From assembly GCF_051401765.1 (NCBI RefSeq), contig NW_027480480.1, positions 1,054,001 through 1,118,000 on the forward strand: a stretch of DNA of 64,000 bases. The letters run 5' to 3'. The position numbers and the translations under genes were made by a program. Source of the DNA: Calliopsis andreniformis. Its lineage: Eukaryota; Arthropoda; Insecta; Hymenoptera; Andrenidae. Numbering within the stretch: position 1 is the stretch's first letter; every line of letters begins with the position of its first letter. The notes below the pieces were generated by a model. It saw nothing but the letters and a program-made list of their open reading frames with translations, ran no database searches and had not been told where the DNA came from. Of this stretch, positions 11,428 through 24,612 are shown piece after piece.

Positions 11428-12919
11428 TATTGAGGATTGAGGTTTGAGGAACAAGGATTGAGGATTGCGGGTTGAGGATTGAAGATTGAGTATTGAGGAT
11501 TGATGGTTGAGGGGTGTGTGCTGAATATTGAGGATTGAGGATTGAGGATACAGGATTGAGGATTGAGGATTGAGGATTGAAGGTTGAGTATTGAGGATTG
11601 AAGATTGAGGATTGAGGATTGCGGATTGAGGATTGAGGATTGAAGATTGAGGATAGCGGAATGAGGATTGTCGATTGAGGATTGAGTATTGGGGATTGAG
11701 AAATGAGGATTGAGGATTGAAGATTGAGTATTAAGGATTGAAGATTGAGGATTGAGGATTGAGGATTGAAGATTCAGTATTAAGGATTGAAGATTGCAGA
11801 TTGAGTATTGAGGATTGAAGATTGAGGATTGGGGATTAAGGATTGAGGATTGAGTATTGAGGATTGAGGATTGAAGATTGAGGATTGAGGATTGAGGATT
11901 GAGGATTGAGGATTGAGGATTGGGTATTGCGGATTGACCATTGAGGATTGAGGATTGAGGATTGAGGATTGAGGATTGAGGATTGAGGACTGAATATTGA
12001 ATATTGGTGATTGAAATTGAGGATTGAGGATTGATGGTTGTGGATTGGCTACGAGGACTGAGGGTTGAGTATTGATGTCTGAGGTCTGAGGATTGAGGAT
12101 TGAGGATTGGGAATTCAGGATTGAGGATTGAGGATCGAAGATTGAGGATTGGGTATTAAGGATTGAGGAATGAGGATTGAGGATTGAGGACTGAGGATTG
12201 AGGATTAAAGACTGAGTATTGAGGATTGAAGATTGAGGATCGAGGATTGAGGATTGAGGATTGATGATTGAGGATTGAGGATTGAGGATTGAGGATTGAG
12301 GATTGAGGATTGGGGATTGAGGATTGAGGATTGAGGATTGAGGATTGAGGATTGAGAATTGAGGATTGAGGATTGAGGATGGAGGATTGAAGAGGGAGGA
12401 CTCAGTGTCGAGGATTGAGTGTTGAGAATTGATGTTTGAGGATTGAGATTTGATTATTGAATATTGTGGATTGAGTATTGAAAACAGTGAATTGAGGATA
12501 TTCTATTGAGGATTGAGGATCGACAATTGATTGTTGAGGACTGAGGGCTGAAGATAGAGGGTTCAGGATTGAGGATTCGGGATTGAGAATTGAGGATTGA
12601 GGATTGAGGATTGAAGATTGGGGATTGAGGATTGAGGATTGAGGATTGAGGATTGAGGATTGAAGATTGAATATTGATAATTGAAGATTGAGGATTGAGG
12701 ATTGAGGGTTGTGGATTGAGGACGAGGACTGAGGGTTGAATATTGATGCTTGATGTTTGAGGATTGAGAATTGAGGATTGAGAATTGAGGATTGAGGATT
12801 GAAGACAGAGGATTGGGTATTGAGGATTGAAGAGCGAGGATTGAGGACAGAGGCTTGAGGATTGAAGATTGCAGATTGAGTATTGAGGATTGAAGATTGA
12901 AGATTGAGGATTGAGGATT
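11428..12919 (+). repeat. Second copy of the 1538-3021 spacer segment
   Basis: It is collinear with 1538-3021 (offset 9,890 then 9,897 bp): ggaacaagg 11448, atattggtgattgaaattga near 11997, ggatattct 12496, attgataattgaag 12673. It ends at the join to family B at about 12,919. Confidence 0.85.
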
Positions 12920-13879
12920 GACGATTGAGGACGAGGACTGACGGTTGAGGATTAAGGTTTGAGGGTTGAGGATTGAGGATTGAGGACTGAGGATTGAGGA
13001 TTGAGGATTGAAGATTGAGGATTAAGGATTGAGGATTGGGGATTGAGGATCTAGGATTGGAGATTGATTATTGAGGATTGAAGGTTGAGGATTGAGGGTT
13101 GAGGATTGAGAATTCAGAATTGAGGATGAGGACTGAGGTTTGAGGATTGAGGTTTGAGGAACGAGGATAGAGGATTGAGGATTGAGGACTGTGGAATGAC
13201 GATTGAGTATTGAAGATTGAGGATTGATTACTGAGGATTGAGGATTGAGGATTGAGGATTGAGGACTGAATGTTGAGGATTGCGTATTGAGGATTGAACA
13301 TTGAGGATTGAGGATTGAGTATTGAGGATTGAGAATTGAGGATTGATTATTGAAGGTTGAGTATTCAGGATTGAAGATTGAGGATTGATGATTGAGGATT
13401 GAGGATTGAGGATGTGGGCAGAGGGTTGAGGATTGAGGTTTGAGGACTGAGGACTGAGGATTGAGGATTGAGAATTGAAGATTGAGGATTGAGGATTGAA
13501 GATTGAGTATTGAGGATTCAGGATTGAGGACTGCGGATTGAAGAATGAGGATTGGGTATTGAGGATTGAACATTGAGGATTGAGGATTGAGGATTGAGGA
13601 TTGAGGATTCGGGATTGTGGATCGAGCATTGAAGACTGAGGATTGGGTATTGAGGATTGAACATTGAGGATTGAGGATTGAGGATTGAGGATTGAGGATT
13701 GAGTATTGAAGGTTGCATATTGATGAATGAAGATTGAGGATTGAGGATTGAAGGTCGTGGATTGAGGACGAGGACTGAGGGTTGAGTATTGATACTTGAG
13801 GCCTGAGGATTGAGGATTCAGAATTGCGAATTGAGGATTGAGGATTTAAATTGTGGATTGTGTATTGAGGATTGAAGAA
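12920..13879 (+). repeat. Family B block recurring at 25.9, 28.2 and 30.4 kb
   Basis: It begins with gacgattgaggacgaggact at 12920. The same start is at 25912, 28209 and 30379, and the following 0.7-0.9 kb keeps the same order of variants, including ggatctaggattggag and gatgtgggcagaggg. The offset to the 25.9-kb copy moves from 12,992 to 13,006 bp, a change of two heptamers. It adjoins the 2,864-bp tandem on its right. Confidence 0.8.
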
Positions 13880-16743
13880 TGAGGATTGAGGATTGAGGAT
13901 TGAGGATTGAGGATTGAGGATTGAAGATTGAGTATTGAGGGTTGAAGATTGAGGATTGACAATTGAGGATTGAGGATTGAGGATTGAAGCTTGAGGATTG
14001 AGGACTCAAGGTTGAGGATTGAGGATTGAGGATTGAGGATAGAGGAGTGAAGATTGAGGATTGAGGATTGAGGATTGAGGATTGAGGATTGAGGATTGAG
14101 GGTTGTGGATTCAGGACAAGGACTGAAGGTAGAACATTGATGATTGAGGTCTGAGGAATGAGGATTGAGAATTGAGAGTTGAGGATTGAGGATTGAAGAT
14201 TGAGGATTGGGTATTGAGGACTGAAGATTGAGGATTGAGGATTGCGGACAGAAGATTGAGGATTGGTTATTGCGGATTGAAGATTGAGGATTGACAATTG
14301 AGTATTGAGGATTGAGGATTGAAGATTGAGTATTGAGGACTCAAGGTTGAGGATTGAGGATTGAGGATTGAGGGTTGAGGAGTGAAGACTGAGGATTGAG
14401 GATTGAGGATTGAGGATTGAGGATTGAGGATTGAGGATTGAAGATTGAATATTGATGATTGAAGATTGAGGGTTGAGATTTGAGGGTTGCGGACTGAGGA
14501 CGAGGACTGAGGGTTGAATATTGATGTTTGAGGTCTGAGGATTGAGAATTGACAACTGATTGTTGAGGACTGAGGTCTGAAGATTGAGGGTTCAGGATTG
14601 AGGATTCAGGTTTGAGGTTTGAGGACTGAGGATTGAGGATTGAGGATTGAGGATTGAGGATTCAGGATTGAGGATTGAAGTCTGAGGATTGGGTATTGAG
14701 GATTGAAGAATGAGGATTGAGGATTGAGGATTGAGGATTGAGGCTTGAATATTGAGGATTGGGGACTGAGTGTTGAGGGTTGAGTGATGAGAATTGATGT
14801 TTGTGGATAGAGATTTGAAGATTGCAGGTTGAGCATTGAGTATTGAAAACTGTGAATTCATGATATTATATTGAGGATTGAGGATTGACCACTGATTGTT
14901 GAGGACTGAGGGCTGAAGATTGAGGATTCAGGATTGAGGATTCAGGATTGAGGATTCAGGATTGAGGTTTGAGGACTGAGGATTGAGGATTGAGGATTGA
15001 GGATTCAGGATTGAGGATTGCGGATTGAAGAATGAGGATTGGGTATTGAGGATTGAACATTGAGGATTGAGGATTGAGGATTGAGGATTGAGGATTCGGG
15101 ATTGAGGATTGAGGATTGAAGACTGAGGATTGGGTATTGAGGATTGAACATTGAGGATTCAGGATTGAGGATTGAGGATTGAGGATTGAGGATAGAGGAT
15201 TGAAGGTTGCATATTGATGAATGAAGATTGAGTATTGAGGATTGAAGGTCGTGGATTGAGGACGAGGACTGAGGGTTGAGTATTGATACTTGAGGCCTGA
15301 GGATTGAGGATTGACGATTGCGAATTGTGGATTGAGGATTGAAGAATGAGGATTGAGGATTGAGGATTGAGGATTGAGGATTGAGGATTGAAGATTGTGT
15401 ATTGAGGATTGAAGATTGAGGATTGACAATTGAGGATTGAGGATTGATGATTGAAGCTTGAGTATTGAGGACTCAAGGTTGAGGATTGAGGATTGAGGAT
15501 TAAGGATTGAGGATTGAGGACTGAAGATTGAATATTGATGATTGAAGATTGAGGGTTGTGGATTGAGGGTTGTGTATTCAGGACGAGGACTGAGGGTTGA
15601 ATATTGATGATTGAGGTCTGAGGAATAAGGGCTGAGCATTGAGGATTGAGGATTGAGAATTGAAGATTGAGGATTGGGGATTGAGTATTGACGATTGAGG
15701 ATTGAGTATTGAGGATTGAGAATTGAGGATTGATTATTGAAGGTTGAGTATTGAGGATTGAAGATTGAGGATTGATGATTGAGGATTGAGGATTGAGGAT
15801 GAGGGCTGAGGGTTGAGGATTGAGGTTTGAGGACAGAGGACTGAGGATTGAGGATTGAGAATTGAGGATTGAGGATTGAGGCTTGAATATTGAGGATTGG
15901 GGACTGAGTGTTGAGGGTTGAGTGATGAGAATTGATGTTTGTGGATAGAGATTTGAAGATTGCAGGTTGAGCATTGAGTATTGAAAACTGTGAATTCATG
16001 ATATTATATTGAGGATTGAGGATTGACCACTGATTGTTGAGGACTGAGGGCTGAAGATTGAGGATGCAGGATTGAGGATTAAGAATTGAGGTTTGAGGAT
16101 TGAGGATTGAGGATTGAGGATTGAAGATTGCAGATTGAGTATTGAGGATTGAAGGTTGAGGATTGAGGATTGAGGATTGAGGATTGAGGATTGAGGATTG
16201 AGGATTGAGGATTGAGGATTGAAGCTTGAACATTGATGATTGAAGATTGAGGGTTGAGGATTGAGGGTTGTGGACTGAGGACGAGGACTGAGGGTTAAAT
16301 ATTTATGTTTGAGGTCTGAGGATTGAGAATTGACAACTGATTGTTGAGGACTGAGGTCTGAAGATTGAGGATTCAGGATTGAGGATTCAGGTTTGAGGTT
16401 TGAGGACTGAGGATTGAGGATTGAGGATTGAGGATTGAGGATTCAGGATTGAGGATTGAAGACTGAGGATTGGGTATTGAGGATTGAAGAATGAGGATTG
16501 AGGATTGAGGATTGAGGATTGAGGCTTGAATATTGAGGATTGGGGACTGATTGTTGAGGGTTGAGTGATGAGAATTGATGTTTGTGGATAGAGATTTGAA
16601 GATTTCAGATTGAGTATTGAGTATTGAAAACTGTGAATTGAGGATATTCTATTGGGGATTGAGGATTGACAACTGATTGTTGAGGTCTGAGGGCTGAAGA
16701 TTGAGGATGCAGGATTGAGGATTAAGAATTGAGGTTTGAGGAT
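13880..16743 (+). repeat. 2,864-bp tandem duplication, copy 1
   Basis: It is collinear with the next block at a constant offset of 2,864 bp over the whole length: ttgaagattgagtattgagg 13921/16785, gggctgaag 16048/18912, tggggactga 16541/19405, tgaggtctga 16681/19545. It contains gaattcatgatatt tags near 14854 and 15993 and a gatattctattgggg tag near 16640. Confidence 0.92.
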
Positions 16744-19607
16744 TGAGGATTGAGGATTGAGGATTGAGGATTGAGGATTGAGGATTGAAGATTGAGTATT
16801 GAGGGTTGAAGATTGAGGATTGACAATTGAGGATTGAGGATTGAGGATTGAAGCTTGAGGATTGAGGACTCAAGGTTGAGGATTGAGGATTGAGGATTGA
16901 GGATAGAGGAGTGAAGATTGAGGATTGAGGATTGAGGATTGAGGATTGAGGATTGAGGATTGAGGGTTGTGGATTCAGGACAAGGACTGAAGGTAGAACA
17001 TTGATGATTGAGGTCTGAGGAATGAGGATTGAGAATTGAGAGTTGAGGATTGAGGATTGAAGATTGAGGATTGGGTATTGAGGACTGAAGATTGAGGATT
17101 GAGGATTGCGGACAGAAGATTGAGGATTGGTTATTGCGGATTGAAGATTGAGGATTGACAATTGAGTATTGAGGATTGAGGATTGAAGATTGAGTATTGA
17201 GGACTCAAGGTTGAGGATTGAGGATTGAGGATTGAGGGTTGAGGAGTGAAGACTGAGGATTGAGGATTGAGGATTGAGGATTGAGGATTGAGGATTGAGG
17301 ATTGAAGATTGAATATTGATGATTGAAGATTGAGGGTTGAGATTTGAGGGTTGCGGACTGAGGACGAGGACTGAGGGTTGAATATTGATGTTTGAGGTCT
17401 GAGGATTGAGAATTGACAACTGATTGTTGAGGACTGAGGTCTGAAGATTGAGGGTTCAGGATTGAGGATTCAGGTTTGAGGTTTGAGGACTGAGGATTGA
17501 GGATTGAGGATTGAGGATTGAGGATTCAGGATTGAGGATTGAAGTCTGAGGATTGGGTATTGAGGATTGAAGAATGAGGATTGAGGATTGAGGATTGAGG
17601 ATTGAGGCTTGAATATTGAGGATTGGGGACTGAGTGTTGAGGGTTGAGTGATGAGAATTGATGTTTGTGGATAGAGATTTGAAGATTGCAGGTTGAGCAT
17701 TGAGTATTGAAAACTGTGAATTCATGACATTATATTGAGGATTGAGGATTGACCACTGATTGTTGAGGACTGAGGGCTGAAGATTGAGGATTCAGGATTG
17801 AGGATTCAGGATTGAGGATTCAGGATTGAGGTTTGAGGACTGAGGATTGAGGATTGAGGATTGAGGATTCAGGATTGAGGATTGCGGATTGAAGAATGAG
17901 GATTGGGTATTGAGGATTGAACATTGAGGATTGAGGATTGAGGATTGAGGATTGAGGATTCGGGATTGAGGATTGAGGATTGAAGACTGAGGATTGGGTA
18001 TTGAGGATTGAACATTGAGGATTCAGGATTGAGGATTGAGGATTGAGGATTGAGGATAGAGGATTGAAGGTTGCATATTGATGAATGAAGATTGAGTATT
18101 GAGGATTGAAGGTCGTGGATTGAGGACGAGGACTGAGGGTTGAGTATTGATACTTGAAGCCTGAGGATTGAGGATTGACGATTGCGAATTGTGGATTGAG
18201 GATTGAAGAATGAGGATTGAGGATTGAGGATTGAGGATTGAGGATTGAGGATTGAAGATTGTGTATTGAGGATTGAAGATTGAGGATTGACAATTGAGGA
18301 TTGAGGATTGATGATTGAAGCTTGAGTATTGAGGACTCAAGGTTGAGGATTGAGGATTGAGGATTAAGGATTGAGGATTGAGGACTGAAGATTGAATATT
18401 GATGATTGAAGATTGAGGGTTGTGGATTGAGGGTTGTGTATTCAGGACGAGGACTGAGGGTTGAATATTGATGATTGAGGTCTGAGGAATAAGGGCTGAG
18501 CATTGAGGATTGAGGATTGAGAATTGAAGATTGAGGATTGGGGATTGAGTATTGACGATTGAGGATTGAGTATTGAGGATTGAGAATTGAGGATTGATTA
18601 TTGAAGGTTGAGTATTGAGGATTGAAGATTGAGGATTGATGATTGAGGATTGAGGATTGAGGATGAGGGCTGAGGGTTGAGGATTGAGGTTTGAGGACAG
18701 AGGACTGAGGATTGAGGATTGAGAATTGAGGATTGAGGATTGAGGCTTGAATATTGAGGATTGGGGACTGAGTGTTGAGGGTTGAGTGATGAGAATTGAT
18801 GTTTGTGGATAGAGATTTGAAGATTGCAGGTTGAGCATTGAGTATTGAAAACTGTGAATTCATGATATTATATTGAGGATTGAGGATTGACCACTGATTG
18901 TTGAGGACTGAGGGCTGAAGATTGAGGATGCAGGATTGAGGATTAAGAATTGAGGTTTGAGGATTGAGGATTGAGGATTGAGGATTGAAGATTGCAGATT
19001 GAGTATTGAGGATTGAAGGTTGAGGATTGAGGATTGAGGATTGAGGATTGAGGATTGAGGATTGAGGATTGAGGATTGAGGATTGAAGCTTGAACATTGA
19101 TGATTGAAGATTGAGGGTTGAGGATTGAGGGTTGTGGACTGAGGACGAGGACTGAGGGTTAAATATTTATGTTTGAGGTCTGAGGATTGAGAATTGACAA
19201 CTGATTGTTGAGGACTGAGGTCTGAAGATTGAGGATTCAGGATTGAGGATTCAGGTTTGAGGTTTGAGGACTGAGGATTGAGGATTGAGGATTGAGGATT
19301 GAGGATTCAGGATTGAGGATTGAAGACTGAGGATTGGGTATTGAGGATTGAAGAATGAGGATTGAGGATTGAGGATTGAGGATTGAGGCTTGAATATTGA
19401 GGATTGGGGACTGATTGTTGAGGGTTGAGTGATGAGAATTGATGTTTGTGGATAGAGATTTGAAGATTTCAGATTGAGTATTGAGTATTGAAAACTGTGA
19501 ATTGAGGATATTCTATTGGGGATTGAGGATTGACAACTGATTGTTGAGGTCTGAGGGCTGAAGATTGAGGATGCAGGATTGAGGATTAAGAATTGAGGTT
19601 TGAGGAT
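16744..19607 (+). repeat. 2,864-bp tandem duplication, copy 2
   Basis: It is nearly identical to copy 1. Differences I could see are single bases, such as catgacattatattg near 17725 against catgatattatattg near 14861, and gaagcctgagg near 18155 against gaggcctgagg near 15291. Divergence begins at about 19,600, where copy 2 reads aagattgcagattgag and the phase-matched position of copy 1 has already re-entered the tandem. The near identity indicates a recent duplication or homogenisation. Confidence 0.92.
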
Positions 19608-19999
19608 TGAGGATTGAGGATTGAGGATTGAAGATTGCAGATTGAGTATTGAGGATTGAAGAATGAGGATTGAGGATTGAGGTTTGAGGATTGAGGATTG
19701 AGGTTTGAAGATTGAGTATTGAGGATTGAAGACTGACGATTGAGGATTGAGGATTGAGGATTGAGGATTGAGGATTGAAGATTGAGTATTGGGGATTGAA
19801 AATTGAGGATTGAGGATTGAGGATTGAGGATTGAGGATTGAAGAATGTGGATTGAGGATTGAGGATTGAGGATTGAACATTACAGATTGAGTATTGAGGA
19901 TTGAAGATTGAGGATTGAGGATTGAGGATTGAGGATTGAGGATTGAATATTGAGTATCGAGGATTGAAGACTGACGATCGAGGATTGAGGATTGAGGAT
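19608..19999 (+). repeat. Heptamer stretch between two tandem duplications
   Basis: This is plain heptamer array with frequent ggattga runs. It includes aagaatgtgg at 19851, which recurs at 33792. The run 19.44-19.86 kb broadly matches 33.38-33.80 kb with several indels. Nothing else is visible here. Confidence 0.7.
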
Positions 20000-21445
20000 T
20001 GAGGATAGAAGATTGAGGATTTGGCATTGCGGATTGAACATTGAGGATTGAGGATGGAGGATTGAAGATTGAGTATTGAGGATTGAAGATTGAGGATCGA
20101 GGATTGAGGATTGAGGATTGAGGATTAAAGATTGACGATTGAGGATTGAGGATTGAGGATTGAATATTGAGTATTGAGGATTGAAGATTGTGGATTGAGG
20201 ATTGAGGATTGAGGATTGAATATTGAGTATCGAGGATTGAAGACTGACGATTGAGGAATGAGTATTGAGGATTGAGGATTGAGGATTGAAGATTGAGTAT
20301 TGAGGATTGAAAATTGAGGATTGAGGATTGAGGATTGAGGATTGAGGATTGAGGATTGAGGATTGAAGAGTGAGTATTGAGGATTGAAGATTGAGGATTG
20401 AGAATTGAGGATTGAGGATTTAGGATTGAGGATGAGGGCTGAGGGTTGAGGATTGAGGTTTGAGGGCTGGGGTTGAGGATTGAGGATTGAGAATTGAGGA
20501 TTGAGGATTGAGGATTGAGGATTCATGATTGAGGATTGGGTATTGAGGATTGAACAATGAGGATTGAGGATTGAGGATTGAGGATTGAGCATTGAAGATT
20601 GAGGAGTGAAGATTGAGGATTGAGTATTGAATATTGAGTATTGAGGATTGAAGATTGAGGATTGAGGATTGAGTGTTGACGATTGAGGACGAGGACTGAC
20701 GGTTGAGGATTGAGGCTTGAGGGTTGAGGATTGAGGATTGAGGACTGAGGATTGAGGATTGAGGATTGAGCATTGAGGATTAAAGGTTGAGGACTGGGGA
20801 TTGAGGACTGAGGATTGAGGATAGAGGATTGAGGATTGAGGATTGTGGATTGAGGATTGGGGATTGAAGACTGTGTATTGGGTATTGTGTATTGAAGAAT
20901 GAGGATTGAGGATTGAGGATTGAGGATTGAGGATTGAAGACTGAGTATTGAGGATTGAAGATTGTGGATTGAGGACTGAGGATTGAGGATTGAGGATTGA
21001 GGATTGAGGATTGAAGATTTAGTATCGAGTATTGAAGATTAAGGTCTGAGCATTGAGGATTGAGGATTGAGAATTGAAGATTGAGGATTGGGGATTGAGG
21101 ATTGACGACTGAGGATTGAGTATTGAGGATTGAGAATTGTAGGATTGATTATTGAAGGTTGAGTATTGAGGATTGAAGATTGAGGATTGAGGATTGAGGA
21201 TTGAGGATTGAGGATGAGGGCTGAGGGTTGAGGATTGAGGTTTGAGGACTGAGGACTGAGGATTGAGGATTGAGAATTGAGGATTGAGGATTGAGGATTG
21301 AAGATTGAGGATTGGGTGTTGAGGATTGAAGAATGAGGATTGAGTATTGAGGATCGAGGATTGAGGATTGAAGATTGAGTATTGAGGATTGAAGATTGAG
21401 GATTGACGATTGAGGATTGAGGATCGAGGATTGAGGATTGAGGAT
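20000..21445 (+). repeat. 1,446-bp tandem duplication, copy 1
   Basis: ggatagaagattgagg plus ggcattgcgg at 20003 recurs at 21449. The order is kept for about 1.3 kb (to 21,307/22,753) at constant offset 1,446, including the unusual gggctggggttgagg near 20463 and 21909 and the gagtatcgag run near 20229 and 21675. The last 140 bp of this copy has no counterpart in copy 2. Confidence 0.9.
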
Positions 21446-22753
21446 TGCGGATAGAAGATTGAGGATTTGGCATTGCGGATTGAACATTGAGGATTGAGGA
21501 TGGAGGATTGAAGATTGAGTATTGAGGATTGAAGATTGAGGATCGAGGATTGAGGATTGAGGATTGAGGATTAAAGATTGACGATTGAGGATTGAGGATT
21601 GAGGATTGAATATTGAGTATTGAGGATTGAAGATTGTGGATTGAGGATTGAGGATTGAGGATTGAATATTGAGTATCGAGGATTGAAGACTGACGATTGA
21701 GGAATGAGGATTGAGGATTGAGGATTGAGGATTGAAGATTGAGTATTGAGGATTGAAAATTGAGGATTGAGGATTGAGGATTGAGGATTGAGGATTGAGG
21801 ATTGAGGATTGAAGAGTGAGTATTGAGGATTGAAGATTGAGGATTGAGAATTGAGGATTGAGGATTTAGGATTGAGGATGAGGGCTGAGGGTTGAGGATT
21901 GAGGTTTGAGGGCTGGGGTTGAGGATTGAGGATTGAGAATTGAGGATTGAGGATTGAGGATTGAGGATTCATGATTGAGGATTGGGTATTGAGGATTGAA
22001 CAATGAGGATTGAGGATTGAGGATTGAGGATTGAGCATTGAAGATTGAGGAGTGAAGATTGAGGATTGAGTATTGAATATTGAGTATTGAGGATTGAAGA
22101 TTGAGGATTGAGGATTGAGTGTTGACGATTGAGGACGAGGACTGACGGTTGAGGATTGAGGCTTGAGGGTTGAGGATTGAGGATTGAGGACTGAGGATTG
22201 AGGATTGAGGATTGAGCATTGAGGATTAAAGGTTGAGGACTGGGGATTGAGGACTGAGGATTGAGGATAGAGGATTGAGGATTGAGGATTGAGGATTGAG
22301 GATTGGGGATTGAAGACTGTGTATTGGGTATTGTGTATTGAAGAATGAGGATTGAGGATTGAGGATTGAGGATTGAGGATTGAAGACTGAGTATTGAGGA
22401 TTGAAGATTGTGGATTGAGGACTGAGGATTGAGGATTGAGGATTGAGGATTGAGGATTGAAGATTTAGTATCGAGTATTGAAGATTAAGGTCTGAGCATT
22501 GAGGATTGAGGATTGAGAATTGAAGATTGAGGATTGGGGATTGAGGATTGACGACTGAGGATTGAGTATTGAGGATTGAGAATTGTAGGATTGATTATTG
22601 AAGGTTGAGTATTGAGGATTGAAGATTGAGGATTGAGGATTGAGGATTGAGGATTGAGGATGAGGGCTGAGGGTTGAGGATTGAGGTTTGAGGACTGAGG
22701 ACTGAGGATTGAGGATTGAGAATTGAGGATTGAGGATTGAGGATTGAAGATTG
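21446..22753 (+). repeat. 1,446-bp tandem duplication, copy 2
   Basis: It matches copy 1 with isolated substitutions, for example ggaatgagg near 21691 against ggaatgagtattg near 20245, and ggattgagg near 22285 against ggattgtgg near 20839. It ends where copy 1 reads ggattgggtgttg and this copy reads ggatagggtattg. Confidence 0.88.
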
Positions 22754-24612
22754 AGGATAGGGTATTGAGGATTGAAGAATGAGGATTGAGGATTGAGGAT
22801 TGAGGATTGAGGATTGAAGATTGATGATTGAAGATTCAGGATTGAGTATTGAATATTGAGTATTGAGGATTGAAGATTGAGGATTGAGGATTGAGTGTTG
22901 ACGATTGAGGACGAGGACTGACGGTTGAGGATTGAGGTTTGAGGGTTGAGGGTTGAGGATTGAGGACTGAGGATTGAGGATTGAGGATTGATCATTGAGG
23001 ATTGAAGATTGTGGACTGGGGATTGAGGATTGAAGATTGAGGATTAAGGATTGAGGATTGGGGATTGAGGATCTTGGATTGGAGATTGATTATTGAGGAT
23101 TGAAGATTGAGGATTGAGGATTGAGGATTGAGAATTGAGAATTGAGGATGAGGACTGAGGTTTGAGGATTGAGGTTTGGGGATTGAGGTTTGAGGAACGA
23201 GGATTGGGGATTGAGGATTGAGGACTGAGGAATGACGATTGAGTATTGAAGATTGAGGATTGATTACTGATGATTGAGGATTGAGGATTGAGGATTGAGG
23301 ATTGAGGATTGAAGGATCAGTATTGAGGATTGAAGATTGAGAATTGAGTATTGAGGATTGAACATTGAGGACTGAGCGTTCAGGGTTGAGTGATGAGAAT
23401 TGATGTTTGTGGATAGAGATTTGAAGATTGTAGGCTGAGTATTGAGTATCGAAACCTGTGAATTGAGGATATTCTATTGAGGATTGAGGATTCACAACTG
23501 ATTGTTGAGGTCTGAGGGCTGAAGATTGAGGGTTCAGGATTGTGGGTTCAGGATTGAGGTTTGAGGACTCAGGATTGAGTATTGAGGATTGAGGGTTGAG
23601 GATTGAGGATTGAGGACTGAAGGTTGAGGATTGCGTATTGAGGATAGAACATTGAGGATTTAGGATTGAGTATTGAGGATTGAGGATTGAGGATTGAAGA
23701 TTGAATATTGATGATTGAAGATTGAGGATCGAGGATTGAGGGTTGTGGATTGAGGACGAGGACTGACGGTTGAGTATTGACGTTTGAGGTCTGAGGATTG
23801 AGGATTGAGGATCGAGAATTGAGGATTGAGGATTGAGGATTGAAGATTGAGGATTGGGTGTTGAGGATTGAAGAATGAGGATTGAGGATTGAGGATTGAG
23901 GATTGAGGATTGAAGATTCAGTATTGAGGATTGAAGATTGAGGATTGAGGATTGAGGATTGAGGATTGAGGATTGAAAATTGAGGATTGAGGATTGAGGA
24001 TTGAGGATTGAGGATTGAGGATTGAGGATTGAAGATTGAGTATTGACGATTGAAGATTGAGGATTGAGGATTGAAGATTGAGGATTGGGGACTGAGTGTT
24101 GTGGGTTGAGTGATGAGAATTGATGTACGTGGATAGAGATTTGAAGATTGCAGGCTGAGTATTGAATATTGAAACCTGTGAATTGAGGATATTCTATTGA
24201 GGATTGTGGATTCACAACTGATTGTTGAGGTCTGAGTGCTGAAGATTGTGGGTTCAGGATTGTGGATTCAGAATTGAGGTTTGAGGACTGAGGATTGAGG
24301 TTTGAAGATTGAGTATTGAGGATTGAAGATAGAGGATTGAGGACTGAGGATTGAGTATTGAGGATTGAGGGTTGAGGATTGAGGATTGAGGACTGAAGGT
24401 TGAGGATTGCGTATTGAGGATAGAACATTGAGGATTGAGGATTGAGTATTGAGGATTGAGGATTGAGGATTGAAGATTGAATATTGATGATTGAAGATTG
24501 AGGATCGAGGATTGAGGGTTGTGGATTGAGGACGAGGACTGACGGTTGAGTATTGATGTTTGAGGTCTGAGGATTGAGGATTGAGGATTGAGAATTGAGG
24601 ATTGAGGATTGA
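22754..24612 (+). repeat. Family B mosaic with an internal 720-bp repeat
   Basis: The tag ggatattctattg at 23467 recurs at 24187 with the same uncommon context (ggattcacaactgattg). The offset then becomes 776 bp by gactgaagg at 23615/24391, because the second copy has eight extra heptamers. The 24.07-24.7 kb part recurs at 34.58-35.2 kb (offset 10,515 at the tag 24187/34702), including the rare tattgaaacctgtgaattg. Confidence 0.78.

Larger units (their letters stand above)
1..12919 (+). repeat. Higher-order repeat family A domain
   Basis: This part of the array is built from a module carrying ccatgagaattcaggatatt, which contains an EcoRI site. The tag recurs with GAATTC at 1313, 3613, 6016, 6707, 7398, 8257, 8948, 9639 and 11203. 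Other family-A phrases are ggatggaggattgaagag and ggaacaaggattgagg. I did not find the ccatgagaattcagg form to the right of 12,919. Family B nevertheless shares the phrase gagtgatgagaattgatgt and the tag gatattctattg, so the two families probably descend from one ancestral arrangement. Confidence 0.85.

Noticed and set aside
14956..19097. Two near-identical 425-codon frames (14956-16233 and 17820-19097) as a duplicated gene pair
   Set aside because: Their similarity follows from the 2,864-bp satellite duplication; noncoding spacer between them is conserved just as well.
22992..24428. Long minus-strand frame of 478 codons as a real repetitive protein gene
   Set aside because: It is a stop-free stretch of (TCAATCC)n. 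The same peptide is readable in the other two frames, overlapping frames occur, and frame ends coincide with chance TTA, CTA or TCA variants. No domain, signal or splice structure is visible.
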